Assembly: GCA_947440715.1 (NCBI GenBank)
Contig: CANETI010000027.1
Span: 1-12,326, forward strand
DNA length: 12,326 nucleotides
Source: Planctomycetota bacterium
GTDB taxonomy: Bacteria; Planctomycetota; UBA11346
Direction: 5' to 3'
Of this stretch, positions 5,883-12,326 are shown piece by piece (within the stretch, counting starts at the first letter, position 1; each line of letters opens with the position of its first letter). The notes below the pieces were generated by a model, which worked only from the letters and a program-made list of their open reading frames with translations, made no database searches and was not told the origin of the DNA. Made by a program: the position numbers and the translations under genes.

Positions 5883-8294
5883 TCATCGCGAAATCCGCCG
5901 ATTAAGAAACGGATACGAAGTCGTGATGCGAACCCACAGCGTTTGAAACTTGTACCCGTCCTTCGCTACGTCCTCGGCAATGCGGTCGGCGACCACTTCG
6001 TCGTAGGGCGTGAGACTGCGGCAGAGGGAATAGGCGAGGGCACGGTAGGTCAGAGCACGGACGATGTCGTCCTTTCTCTTGATGAGGATGCGTTTGAGTT
6101 CCGCTGGGGTGCTGAAGCGCTGTTTGCCTGGGAGTTCGCCCACCGCATCCACCAGGGCCCCGGTATCGTCGCGTTCGCGCCAACGGCCAACCACATCGAA
6201 ATTTTCCAAACCGAAACCGATCGGGTCGATAACTTGGTGGCAACTGAAGCAGACAGGATCGACACGATGGCGCTCCATGCGTTGACGCAGGTTAAGTGCG
6301 AGGCTGTCGTTGCCTGCTTGCTGTTCGAGCGGTGGCACATCAGCGGGCGGGGGCGGGGGCTTCTCGCCCAGAATGCGATCGAGAACCCAGGCGCCGCGTT
6401 TCACCGGGCTGGTGCGGTTGGGCAGCGAGGTCACCGTCAGCACGCCGGGCATGGTCAGCACACCACCGCGGTTGCGGTCGCTCAGCGTCACGCGCGTCAT
6501 CTGCGGGCCCTTTACCGTGTTCTCCAGGCCGTAAGCCTTGGCCAGAGTGCCGTTTAGGAAGGTGAAGTCGGCGTCGATGAATTCCAACACCGGACGGTCT
6601 TCGCGCAGGATGGTGCCAAAGAACAGTGCGGCCTCCTCGCGCATGGCAGCTCGCATGTCCTTGGTCAGAGCATACTTCTTTTCATCCACCGCCACCGTGT
6701 CGAGCAGATCCAGGTCCAGCCACTGCGCGCCGAAGCCATCGAAAAGCGTGCGCGACCGCGGGTCCATGATCATGCGGCGTACCTGCTGCTCGATGACCAC
6801 TGGGTCGCGCAGTTTGCCGGCGTCGGCCAGCGCGCTGAGCTCCGCATCCGGCATGGTCGACCAGAAGAGGTACGACAATTTGGCCGCGAGCTGGTGATCG
6901 CCGAGCGCAACGATGTCGCCGTCCTTGCCAGTGATGGAGCCCTGATCCGGCGTGAGGTGGAGGAATGCTGGCGAGACCAGCACCGCTTTGAGCATCAGTT
7001 TGACCGCTTGGGAAAACACCTCGTCTTCCTGGTCGGCGAGGTCGAAGACTTTGAGCAGCACACCGATCTCATTCACCGTCGGCGGACGGCGGTAGGCGCG
7101 ACGGGCGAACGATTCGGCAATCATCTTTGCCGCATCGTGCCGCGACAGGTCCTTGCTCGGCACGGCGACGAACAAACGGCGCTGCAGATCCGATGGTTTG
7201 GCGGCGGGTGGGCCGGTTACCTCGATGGTTTCGATGATGGCGATGCGCGGTTCCGGCGGCGGTGACTCGGGTTTTTCTGCCGCCGTCGAATCGCCGGGTT
7301 TCGGCGGTGTGGCTGGTTTCCGTTTCGCTGGCGGGGCCGGCGGTTGGAAGACGGGATTGGTCATCATCAGCGAAACTTTCGCGTGTCCTGCCGGCAGCTT
7401 GGCGGTGACGGAGTAGGTCGCTGGCGCTCGGGGAGTGGCGGTGATCTTCACCTCGCCCACGTCCTTGCCGCCGATGCGCAATACGAGTTTGGTCGGCTCC
7501 TTGCCCAACACCGCTTCGGTCGCGGCGCGCACCTTGATGGTGTAGGTGGCGTCCACCGGGGTGGCGAGCTGGGCGATGATCTCGGTCGTGCCGCTGAGTG
7601 TCCGCGCAGTGCCGTCGATTTTACCCGGTTCCACCTTTCCACCGTTAACCACATCGAGTTGTCCTGCCTTCCAGGTGACTTGGAGCTGGTCCGGCTTGAT
7701 CGCTTGGTCCAAGATCTCGTCGGCGACCAACAGGTACTTTTCCATCAGAAGCGGTGAGATCGAGCTATTGAAGCCCTCGCCGATCGCATCGTGCGGCACC
7801 TGGTCAGCGACTTTCGGATCGACGCCCAGCAGATCGCGCAGCGTGTTAGCGTACTCTACCTGCGACAGCCGGCGGATGGTGCCGCGACCGGGATCCTTAG
7901 GCGCAAGGTGTTTCAGATCGCGCACCCAACTGATGAATTGTGCGCGTTCTGCTTCGCTCGGTTGCTTGAGTTCCTTGCCCGGCTTCGACGCCGGCGGCAT
8001 GTCCTGTGCGTGCACCCGTCCGGCGGCATCTTTCCAGATATGGAACTGCGACAGCGCAGATTTCCCACTGCTGAATTTGCTCAGGTCCAGATCGCCCTTG
8101 GCCTTTTCGCTATTGTGGCAGTCCAGACAGTAGGTGCTCACGAACGGCTTAATCTGCGTGTCGAAAGCCTGCACGAGTTGGGACGCTTCGACCGCGTGTA
8201 CCGAACCATTCGAGACATACGCCAACACCAACAACCCAAAAGCCGACATCTGCAGAAGCTGGCGATGCGCCAAGGAGCGGGGTCGGGGGTACAT
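5883..8294 (-). CDS. Secreted c-type cytochrome protein, DUF1587/1595/1592/1588/1585
   Basis: From the ATG at 8294 the protein has 803 aa. Residues 1-34 fit a signal peptide: Arg-rich start, hydrophobic 16-28, cleavage after VHA. Domain order: a cytochrome-like domain with heme site C56-LD-C59-H60; DUF1587 around 138-200 (RRLSQVEYANTLRDLLG); a beta-rich, carbohydrate-binding-like insert at 205-312; a Pro-rich linker at 315-350; DUF1595 around 370-435 (FARRAYRRPP); DUF1592 around 440-565 (YLFWSTMPDAEL); DUF1588 around 565-660; and DUF1585 from about 675 with a second CxxCH, C682-FS-C685-H686. This order is typical of large planctomycete/verrucomicrobial proteins of unknown function. Two heme c groups imply a periplasmic redox role, and the insert may bind a glycan; both are inferred. 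In-frame ATGs at 8408, 8324 and 8249 are alternative starts, and none has a strong ribosome site. It probably shares a transcript with the DUF1552 gene downstream. Confidence 0.9.
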   Translation of the reverse strand: MYPRPRSLAHRQLLQMSAFGLLVLAYVSNGSVHAVEASQLVQAFDTQIKPFVSTYCLDCHNSEKAKGDLDLSKFSSGKSALSQFHIWKDAAGRVHAQDMPPASKPGKELKQPSEAERAQFISWVRDLKHLAPKDPGRGTIRRLSQVEYANTLRDLLGVDPKVADQVPHDAIGEGFNSSISPLLMEKYLLVADEILDQAIKPDQLQVTWKAGQLDVVNGGKVEPGKIDGTARTLSGTTEIIAQLATPVDATYTIKVRAATEAVLGKEPTKLVLRIGGKDVGEVKITATPRAPATYSVTAKLPAGHAKVSLMMTNPVFQPPAPPAKRKPATPPKPGDSTAAEKPESPPPEPRIAIIETIEVTGPPAAKPSDLQRRLFVAVPSKDLSRHDAAKMIAESFARRAYRRPPTVNEIGVLLKVFDLADQEDEVFSQAVKLMLKAVLVSPAFLHLTPDQGSITGKDGDIVALGDHQLAAKLSYLFWSTMPDAELSALADAGKLRDPVVIEQQVRRMIMDPRSRTLFDGFGAQWLDLDLLDTVAVDEKKYALTKDMRAAMREEAALFFGTILREDRPVLEFIDADFTFLNGTLAKAYGLENTVKGPQMTRVTLSDRNRGGVLTMPGVLTVTSLPNRTSPVKRGAWVLDRILGEKPPPPPADVPPLEQQAGNDSLALNLRQRMERHRVDPVCFSCHQVIDPIGFGLENFDVVGRWRERDDTGALVDAVGELPGKQRFSTPAELKRILIKRKDDIVRALTYRALAYSLCRSLTPYDEVVADRIAEDVAKDGYKFQTLWVRITTSYPFLNRRISR

Positions 8295-8411
8295 TCTTAC
8301 TGATGTCGGACTAGAGCCGTTCATTAGTAGTCTATTTACGAGACCCAAACAAGGCGAGTGATGCCATTTTGCAGTCACAAGAAAACCAACCACGCTCGCA
8401 CCAATCATCAG

Positions 8412-8447
8412 TCACGCAAGACGTCGGACGTCGGACCAGTCCAATCG
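8412..8447 (-). repeat. Right copy of the inverted repeat flanking the GC-rich block
   Basis: Its reverse complement matches 4153-4195 except for a 7-base gap and two substitutions. It lies between the ferrochelatase stop (8451) and the DUF1592-type start. It contains GACGTCGGACGTCGGAC, itself an imperfect short tandem repeat, and the near-palindrome GGACCAGTCC. Interspersed repeats of this kind may be scattered elsewhere in the genome. Confidence 0.85.
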
Positions 8448-8450
8448 GGC

Positions 8451-9410
8451 TTATTTAAGAGCTTGCTCCACCCGATCCGCCAGCATCGCAATAAATGCGG
8501 GATCATCATGCACGCAACGCGCGCGGGTCAGGGTAATTCCGAGTTTATCGGCAAAGGCCTTGGCCTCATAATCGAGGTCGTAGAGCACTTCGGTGTGATC
8601 GACTAAAAATCCTGCGGCCTGAACGATGACGTCACGTTTGCCTTGTTGATGGGCGATCTCAATCGCCTGTTCAATGGTCGGTGAAGACCAACGGATTTTG
8701 CTATCGCCGGGCTGACTTTGAAAGGCAATGCTGTGCTCGTCGTGGCCTAATTCCTTTGCCGCAGCGGCTGCCGTTTCGGCAAATTGTTTGCGATATGGTG
8801 ACGTCGTTTCCACTGGCTGAGGAATGGCGTGCGCGGTAAATATTAATGACGCCGCAGTAAATCGTTCCGGCGACCAACCGATAGTTGCATCGCGTACGGC
8901 ATTGGCTGTCGCCTTAATATAACCCCGTTCCAGCCACCACGGTTGGACCACGCCCACGATGGGCGGAGCAGCAGCGCCTAATTTCTCAGCTGCTTCTGCG
9001 GCATGTTTTAAATACCAATCCCAACTAACCGATGACTGATGCGGCGCCATAATTAATAAAATCGTGCGCGAACAACCGGCATTATGCAGCGCACGGAGGC
9101 CATCGATCGACCACGGTGACCAATGACGAAATCCACAAGCAGTCGTCACCGCTCGGCCACGCCGAGTTAATTCTTGCTGTAAAGCATCTGCCTGACGTTG
9201 CGTTAATTCGTTATACGGACTAAATCCACCAAGGTGATGATAGTGTTCCGTTACTTCTTTAATCCGCGCCGCACGGGCGGGATTATCGCCCAAGATACCA
9301 GCAACAAAGCATTCCGCTTCACAGCCTGGGGTTTTAGGGCAAGTCGCGCGACGTTCACAACACCCAGGGGTGGGACCGCCGAAACCGAGTAGTAAAATGC
9401 CGTCTGTCAT
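8451..9410 (-). CDS. hemH: Ferrochelatase
   Basis: The protein inserts Fe2+ into protoporphyrin IX or coproporphyrin III, at the end of heme synthesis. From the ATG at 9410 it has 319 aa, normal for bacterial HemH, and starts with the family's N-terminal strand ILLLGFGGP (5-13). The frame continues upstream to a TTG at 9539, but those residues are not family-like and no start there has a good ribosome site. The catalytic His is in FTAHAIP (H194) and the partner Glu in DHTEVLYDLD (E274); HYHHLGGFSPYN (56-67) is also characteristic. The region just after the first strand is unusual: residues 17-34 contain five cysteines (17, 18, 24, 30, 34), where most ferrochelatases have a Cys-free segment. 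There is no C-terminal Fe-S extension. It lies 140 bases downstream of the heme-oxygenase-like gene. Which porphyrin it uses cannot be read from the sequence. Confidence 0.93.
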   Translation of the reverse strand: MTDGILLLGFGGPTPGCCERRATCPKTPGCEAECFVAGILGDNPARAARIKEVTEHYHHLGGFSPYNELTQRQADALQQELTRRGRAVTTACGFRHWSPWSIDGLRALHNAGCSRTILLIMAPHQSSVSWDWYLKHAAEAAEKLGAAAPPIVGVVQPWWLERGYIKATANAVRDATIGWSPERFTAASLIFTAHAIPQPVETTSPYRKQFAETAAAAAKELGHDEHSIAFQSQPGDSKIRWSSPTIEQAIEIAHQQGKRDVIVQAAGFLVDHTEVLYDLDYEAKAFADKLGITLTRARCVHDDPAFIAMLADRVEQALK

Positions 9411-9451
9411 GGTGCGCACGCTGACAAATGTCATACAACTAGCAACTATTA

Positions 9452-9471
9452 TTCGGACAAGGATATCCGAA
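9452..9471. promoter_or_regulatory. Inverted repeat TTCGGA-N8-TCCGAA upstream of hemH
   Basis: A perfect 6-base dyad with an 8-base centre lies about 40 bases before the hemH start. It could be a regulator site or a small leader hairpin. It does not match a Fur box that I can recognise. Confidence 0.3.
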
Positions 9472-9538
9472 GATAAATGGCCTCCATCGACTCTAATTAA
9501 CGCTAGGTGATTAAGCGCCTTCATCAGCCGTCGAAGCA

Positions 9539-9544
9539 ATTATA
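9539..9544 (-). promoter_or_regulatory. Possible -10 element for hemH
   Basis: The minus strand reads TATAAT here, just downstream of the preceding gene's stop. The region 17 bases upstream (CCGTCA) is a poor -35. If used, it gives hemH its own promoter with a leader of about 120 bases that includes the dyad at 9452-9471. Confidence 0.3.
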
Positions 9545-9550
9545 AAAATT

Positions 9551-10369
9551 CTATGCGCGAGTGACGGCTGGAATCTGCACGGAGAAATGAATGCCTGAGC
9601 GGAACTCTTTGTTGGTCAGTTCAATTTGCTCACTACCGCTCGTTGCGCTGTTGGCCCATGGCATGCGGGCTTGCATGCGACCAGCATTAATTTTATCCGC
9701 GATACCCCACCACAAACGTTCACGAGCCGCAAGGCTAAGTAAACAACCACGACGTATTTGTTCCTGCTGTTCGGTGGTGTTGGCGTATTTGGCTAAGGCT
9801 TCTTCGAGCCACGCCGCGTGGTCTACGTCTTGTAACGTGTGCAGAGTAAAATATTCAATTTCGTTTTCAGCAAAACCGGCTTGACGCAAGCCACGTAAAA
9901 TATTTTCAAACATGGTGGGAATCGCCCATTCATGACCTGGGCCTACGGCACCCAAGCCAACCAAAAATGGTTCTTCTGTGCAAAGCCGTAAATGTTCGGC
10001 AATAAAAGTCGTTACAGCTGGGTGCAAGCGCACATGATCTATTTCTGTGTCCTGCCAACCGCAGGCGCGCATAAAAATACGGTAGTGCGCTGCATGATCT
10101 TGGCCTTCGCTACGCTCCCCATATTCATCGACCAATACCTTTGCTAACCACACCTTGGCCTCTGACGATGGCGCATTAAGTAATAATAATTCTAAATAAC
10201 GGGTAAAGGTTCCGACCAATGGATAATGCTGACTAGAAAATATTTTAAAATCATCGCGTCGTTTAGGGTCCAATTCCATGCGTCCCAGCAACGAATGACC
10301 AATCCCTGCATGGTTTGCTACTTCATGGTGCAGATCGCGAAGGAAATCAGTGGCAGAGACTACGGTCAT
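9551..10369 (-). CDS. Heme-oxygenase-like di-iron protein (CADD/PqqC/TENA-like)
   Basis: From the ATG at 10369 the protein has 272 aa. It is an all-helical member of the heme-oxygenase-like fold. The ligand pattern of iron-containing members (HDO type, such as CADD) is visible: E85-x6-H92, then H177-x3-D181-x2-H184, with family-like segments SSQHYP (45-50) and IPTMFENILRGL (150-161). Such enzymes use a di-iron or iron centre and O2 to oxidise varied substrates; the substrate here is unknown. Compared from memory with chlamydial CADD, the Tyr and Lys that CADD consumes to make p-aminobenzoate appear to be replaced. Residues 230-272 form an extension beyond the usual core. The frame runs upstream to a TTG at 10426, which has AAGG before it, so a 291-aa form starting 11 bases after the kinase stop is possible. 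It probably shares a transcript with the kinase. Confidence 0.82.
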   Translation of the reverse strand: MTVVSATDFLRDLHHEVANHAGIGHSLLGRMELDPKRRDDFKIFSSQHYPLVGTFTRYLELLLLNAPSSEAKVWLAKVLVDEYGERSEGQDHAAHYRIFMRACGWQDTEIDHVRLHPAVTTFIAEHLRLCTEEPFLVGLGAVGPGHEWAIPTMFENILRGLRQAGFAENEIEYFTLHTLQDVDHAAWLEEALAKYANTTEQQEQIRRGCLLSLAARERLWWGIADKINAGRMQARMPWANSATSGSEQIELTNKEFRSGIHFSVQIPAVTRA

Positions 10370-10374
10370 AGGTC

Positions 10375-10390
10375 GGCAGCATGTGCTGCC
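10375..10390. repeat. Short inverted repeat GGCAGCA-TG-TGCTGCC
   Basis: A perfect 7-base dyad with a 2-base centre lies five bases upstream of the ATG at 10369. The loop is too tight for a full hairpin. If the TTG start at 10426 is used, it is simply coding sequence. Confidence 0.3.
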
Positions 10391-10437
10391 TCTTTCGCGG
10401 TGAAAGGTAGGAAATCCGCCGGACAAACACGGCGCCT

Positions 10438-12326
10438 TTACCCATTAACAATCTCATCTAATCCCGCCTGACCTCGTTCATAGGCCTTCACGGCCTCCTG
10501 ATGCAAGCGCGCGGTATCGGCCATGCCTACTTCGATGGCATGTTCCAACGCCATGCACGCACTGGCGAGCTCACGCAGGCCTAAACTCCACGCAGCACCC
10601 TTTAGGCCATGCACTGCGGCACTGGCGGTGGGAATATCTCCTGCTGTCAAAGCCTGCGCCAAAACAGGCAGTTGTTTTGCCGCCTCTTGGCGCAGTGATT
10701 CGCTTAATGTGCTCAGCAATTCAATACCACCTTGAGCGACTAAGTCTTCAATCACCGCTGAATCTAAACCGTGTTCGCGTTGAACAAGACGTCGGAAGCG
10801 CGAGGTGGTTGGTCGTTCATGACGTTCGGTCACTGAGCGCACACCATTTGAATCATCAAAAGGATCATTGCCTTCAACCACGGCAGTTGGCGCTGCCAAC
10901 CCTGGCAACCAACGACGTAACATATCTCTCAACATCATTGTTTTCACTGGTTTGGACAGGTAATCATCCATGCCCATGGCGATACAACGTTCCCGATCTC
11001 CACTCAGCGCATCTGCCGTCAGAGCAATAATAATCGTGTGACGATCGCCAGCCTCGCGGCGGCGAATTTCGGCGGTCGTCAAATAACCATCTAATTCTGG
11101 CATTTGACCATCCATTAATATTAAATTATAAGTCGCACGCTCTAACACTTGCAACACTTCGCGACCATTGGACACGGCATCCGCATGAATTCCCATTTGC
11201 TTAAGCTGAGCCAAAGCCAATCGACGATTCACTAAATTATCCTCGGCTACCAAAATACGTACACCGGTCGCGATTAATTTATTTTGTTCAGGCAACGCAA
11301 TCGGGTCTTGGCCTGCCCCAACTGCCGATAATAAAATATCGAGCATCGGAATCGAACGCACCGGTTTCGTCAGCGTCGCCACCGCTCCAAGGCGTTTGGC
11401 TTCCTGGGATTGCGCACGATTAACTAACGTGGTTAAGGCCACGACTTGCAGGCCTGCTAAGTCCGGATCTTGCTTAATTGCTCGCACTAAGGCCACGCCA
11501 TCAATGCCTGGCATATCCAGGTCCACCATCACCAACGATACCGGTGGCGACTGCAACATCGCATCGTGTAAAACCTGAAGCGCTTGCGCCGGATCCGGTA
11601 CGGCTTCGGCTTTTAATCCCCACGCTAATAAACGAGTACATAAAAAATCGCGGCAGGTGGGATTGTCATCGACTATTAATAGGCGCAATTCCTGTAAATT
11701 TGGCGGGACCATGACCGGTTCGGCAGGTGCGTCTGGCATGCCAAGCGTAATCGAGAAATAGAATACCGTTCCATGTTCACTAGTCGTAAAGCCAATGCGA
11801 CCACTCATCAACTCGACTAAATGCCGAGAAATTGCCAGTCCTAAACCAGTACCACCAAAACGACGTGTGGTTGATGAATCGGCTTGAGAGAATGCTTGAA
11901 ACATGCGCGGTTGCGCTTCCTGAGAAATGCCAGGACCGGTATCGCTTACGGTCACCCGCAAATGCACGGTTGATTCGACAGGCACTGACGGCGCTTGTTG
12001 CAAAACACCAGGCAACGACACCTGTGGCAGTGTCATAAATTTACCCGTGTTGCCACCAACCTGATCGCCTTCGACACCAACCCGAATTACCACTTCACCT
12101 TTTTTGGTGAATTTTACCGCGTTACCAATCAAATTAATCAATACTTGTCGCACGCGCGACGGGTCGCCACGCACGGCTAGTGGCACATTCGGACGAACGA
12201 AACAAATTAATTCTAAGCCTTTGCCTTGCGCCTGTTCAGCAAATAAAGCCACCGTGTCTTCGATCAATACCGGCAATTCAAAGACAATGTGTTCTAATTC
12301 CAAACGATCAGCTTCGATTTTTGAGA
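10438..12326 (-). CDS. Hybrid sensor histidine kinase with two receivers and HPt, 5' end missing
   Basis: The gene runs off the right edge. The first residues, SKIEADRLELEH, are the helix that follows the phospho-accepting His box in this kinase class, so the His box and all sensory domains lie outside the window. Counting from the codon at 12303: ATPase domain with N-box LINLIGNAVKFT (55-66), DTGPGI (121-126) and GGTGLGLAISRHL (150-162); a first receiver (206-328) with D261 and K313; a second receiver (348-468) with D398 and K451; and a C-terminal HPt domain (about 515-600) with H565 in HGLKG. All phosphorelay residues are present, as in BarA-like kinases, so an internal His-Asp-His relay to an unseen regulator is expected. 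The signal is unknown. The codon at 12303 is TTG inside a conserved helix and is not a start. The heme-oxygenase-like gene lies just downstream. Confidence 0.95.
   Translation of the reverse strand, partial: SKIEADRLELEHIVFELPVLIEDTVALFAEQAQGKGLELICFVRPNVPLAVRGDPSRVRQVLINLIGNAVKFTKKGEVVIRVGVEGDQVGGNTGKFMTLPQVSLPGVLQQAPSVPVESTVHLRVTVSDTGPGISQEAQPRMFQAFSQADSSTTRRFGGTGLGLAISRHLVELMSGRIGFTTSEHGTVFYFSITLGMPDAPAEPVMVPPNLQELRLLIVDDNPTCRDFLCTRLLAWGLKAEAVPDPAQALQVLHDAMLQSPPVSLVMVDLDMPGIDGVALVRAIKQDPDLAGLQVVALTTLVNRAQSQEAKRLGAVATLTKPVRSIPMLDILLSAVGAGQDPIALPEQNKLIATGVRILVAEDNLVNRRLALAQLKQMGIHADAVSNGREVLQVLERATYNLILMDGQMPELDGYLTTAEIRRREAGDRHTIIIALTADALSGDRERCIAMGMDDYLSKPVKTMMLRDMLRRWLPGLAAPTAVVEGNDPFDDSNGVRSVTERHERPTTSRFRRLVQREHGLDSAVIEDLVAQGGIELLSTLSESLRQEAAKQLPVLAQALTAGDIPTASAAVHGLKGAAWSLGLRELASACMALEHAIEVGMADTARLHQEAVKAYERGQAGLDEIVNG

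Larger units (their letters stand above)
4196..8411. other. GC-rich two-gene block bracketed by inverted repeats
   Basis: Hand-counted 60-base lines inside the block give about 63-67% GC (lines starting 4381, 6361 and 7261). Lines outside give about 43-50% (starting 841 and 11221). The change coincides with the two repeat copies. The block carries only the DUF1592-type and DUF1552 genes, both on the minus strand. No transposase, integrase or target-site duplication is visible. Foreign origin is inferred from composition and the repeats; strong codon selection for these two genes is the alternative. Confidence 0.55.

Noticed and set aside
5943..8361. Long plus-strand open frames opposite the DUF1592-type gene (for example 5943-6557, 7546-8133 and 7791-8303)
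   Set aside because: The opposite strand encodes a continuous, recognisable multi-domain protein. High GC lowers stop frequency, and the plus-strand translations show no domain or ribosome site.
4153..8447. Classical insertion sequence or composite transposon
   Set aside because: No transposase, no integrase and no visible target duplication; the repeats also lack typical terminal-inverted-repeat features at the exact block ends.
9411..9539. N-terminal extension of ferrochelatase to a TTG at 9539
   Set aside because: The conserved first strand begins at residue 5 from the ATG at 9410, and the added residues are not family-like.
9551..10369. True heme oxygenase or PqqC
   Set aside because: The E-x6-H and H-x3-D-x2-H ligand pattern points to the iron-containing oxidase branch, and no other pqq gene is nearby.
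12301..12303. Start codon for the histidine kinase at 12303
   Set aside because: It is a TTG within the conserved SKIEADRLELEH helix, and the frame continues to the window edge, so the gene is truncated and not a short kinase.

Overview
The window most likely comes from a Gram-negative bacterium of the Planctomycetes-Verrucomicrobia-Lentisphaerae type. The strongest clue is a pair of secreted protein families found together mainly in such genomes: a multi-domain DUF1587/1592/1588/1585 c-type cytochrome protein and a DUF1552 'HxxSHH' protein. A predicted outer-membrane barrel and a lipoprotein signal fit a two-membrane envelope. The phylum is an inference, and I do not name a genus.

Layout. 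At 1-142 the window opens with an edge region that I cannot assign. A plus-strand gene (158-1639) encodes an unrecognised helical lipoprotein built from about four diverged repeats. It converges, with only 12 bases between stops, on a minus-strand DUF3419 gene (1652-2911) for a BtaA-like SAM-dependent 3-amino-3-carboxypropyl transferase. Across a divergent promoter region (2912-3183) lies a plus-strand barrel-type outer-membrane protein (3184-4146). Next comes a clearly more GC-rich block of about 4.2 kb holding the DUF1592-type gene (5883-8294) and the DUF1552 gene (4302-5738), both on the minus strand. The two ends of this block carry near-identical sequences in opposite orientation (4153-4195 and 8412-8447), and a second repeat family sits between the two genes. 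After the block, three minus-strand genes run in the order hybrid histidine kinase (10438 to beyond the right edge), heme-oxygenase-like di-iron protein (9551-10369) and ferrochelatase (8451-9410).

How they may work together. The ferrochelatase inserts iron into porphyrin. Its upstream neighbour keeps the E/H/H/D/H ligand pattern of iron-containing heme-oxygenase-like oxidases, so the two may share an iron- or heme-related context, with the kinase upstream as a possible sensor. The DUF1592/DUF1552 pair looks like an exported heme-c protein and an exported partner of unknown activity. The most notable observations are the inverted-repeat-bracketed GC-rich cassette, the cysteine cluster in the ferrochelatase N-terminus, and the heme-oxygenase-like protein beside hemH, which keeps the metal ligands but apparently not the CADD self-sacrificing Tyr/Lys. 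No RNA gene, CRISPR array, transposase or integrase was found. GC values are hand counts of single 60-base lines, and family calls rest on motif recognition without any database search.
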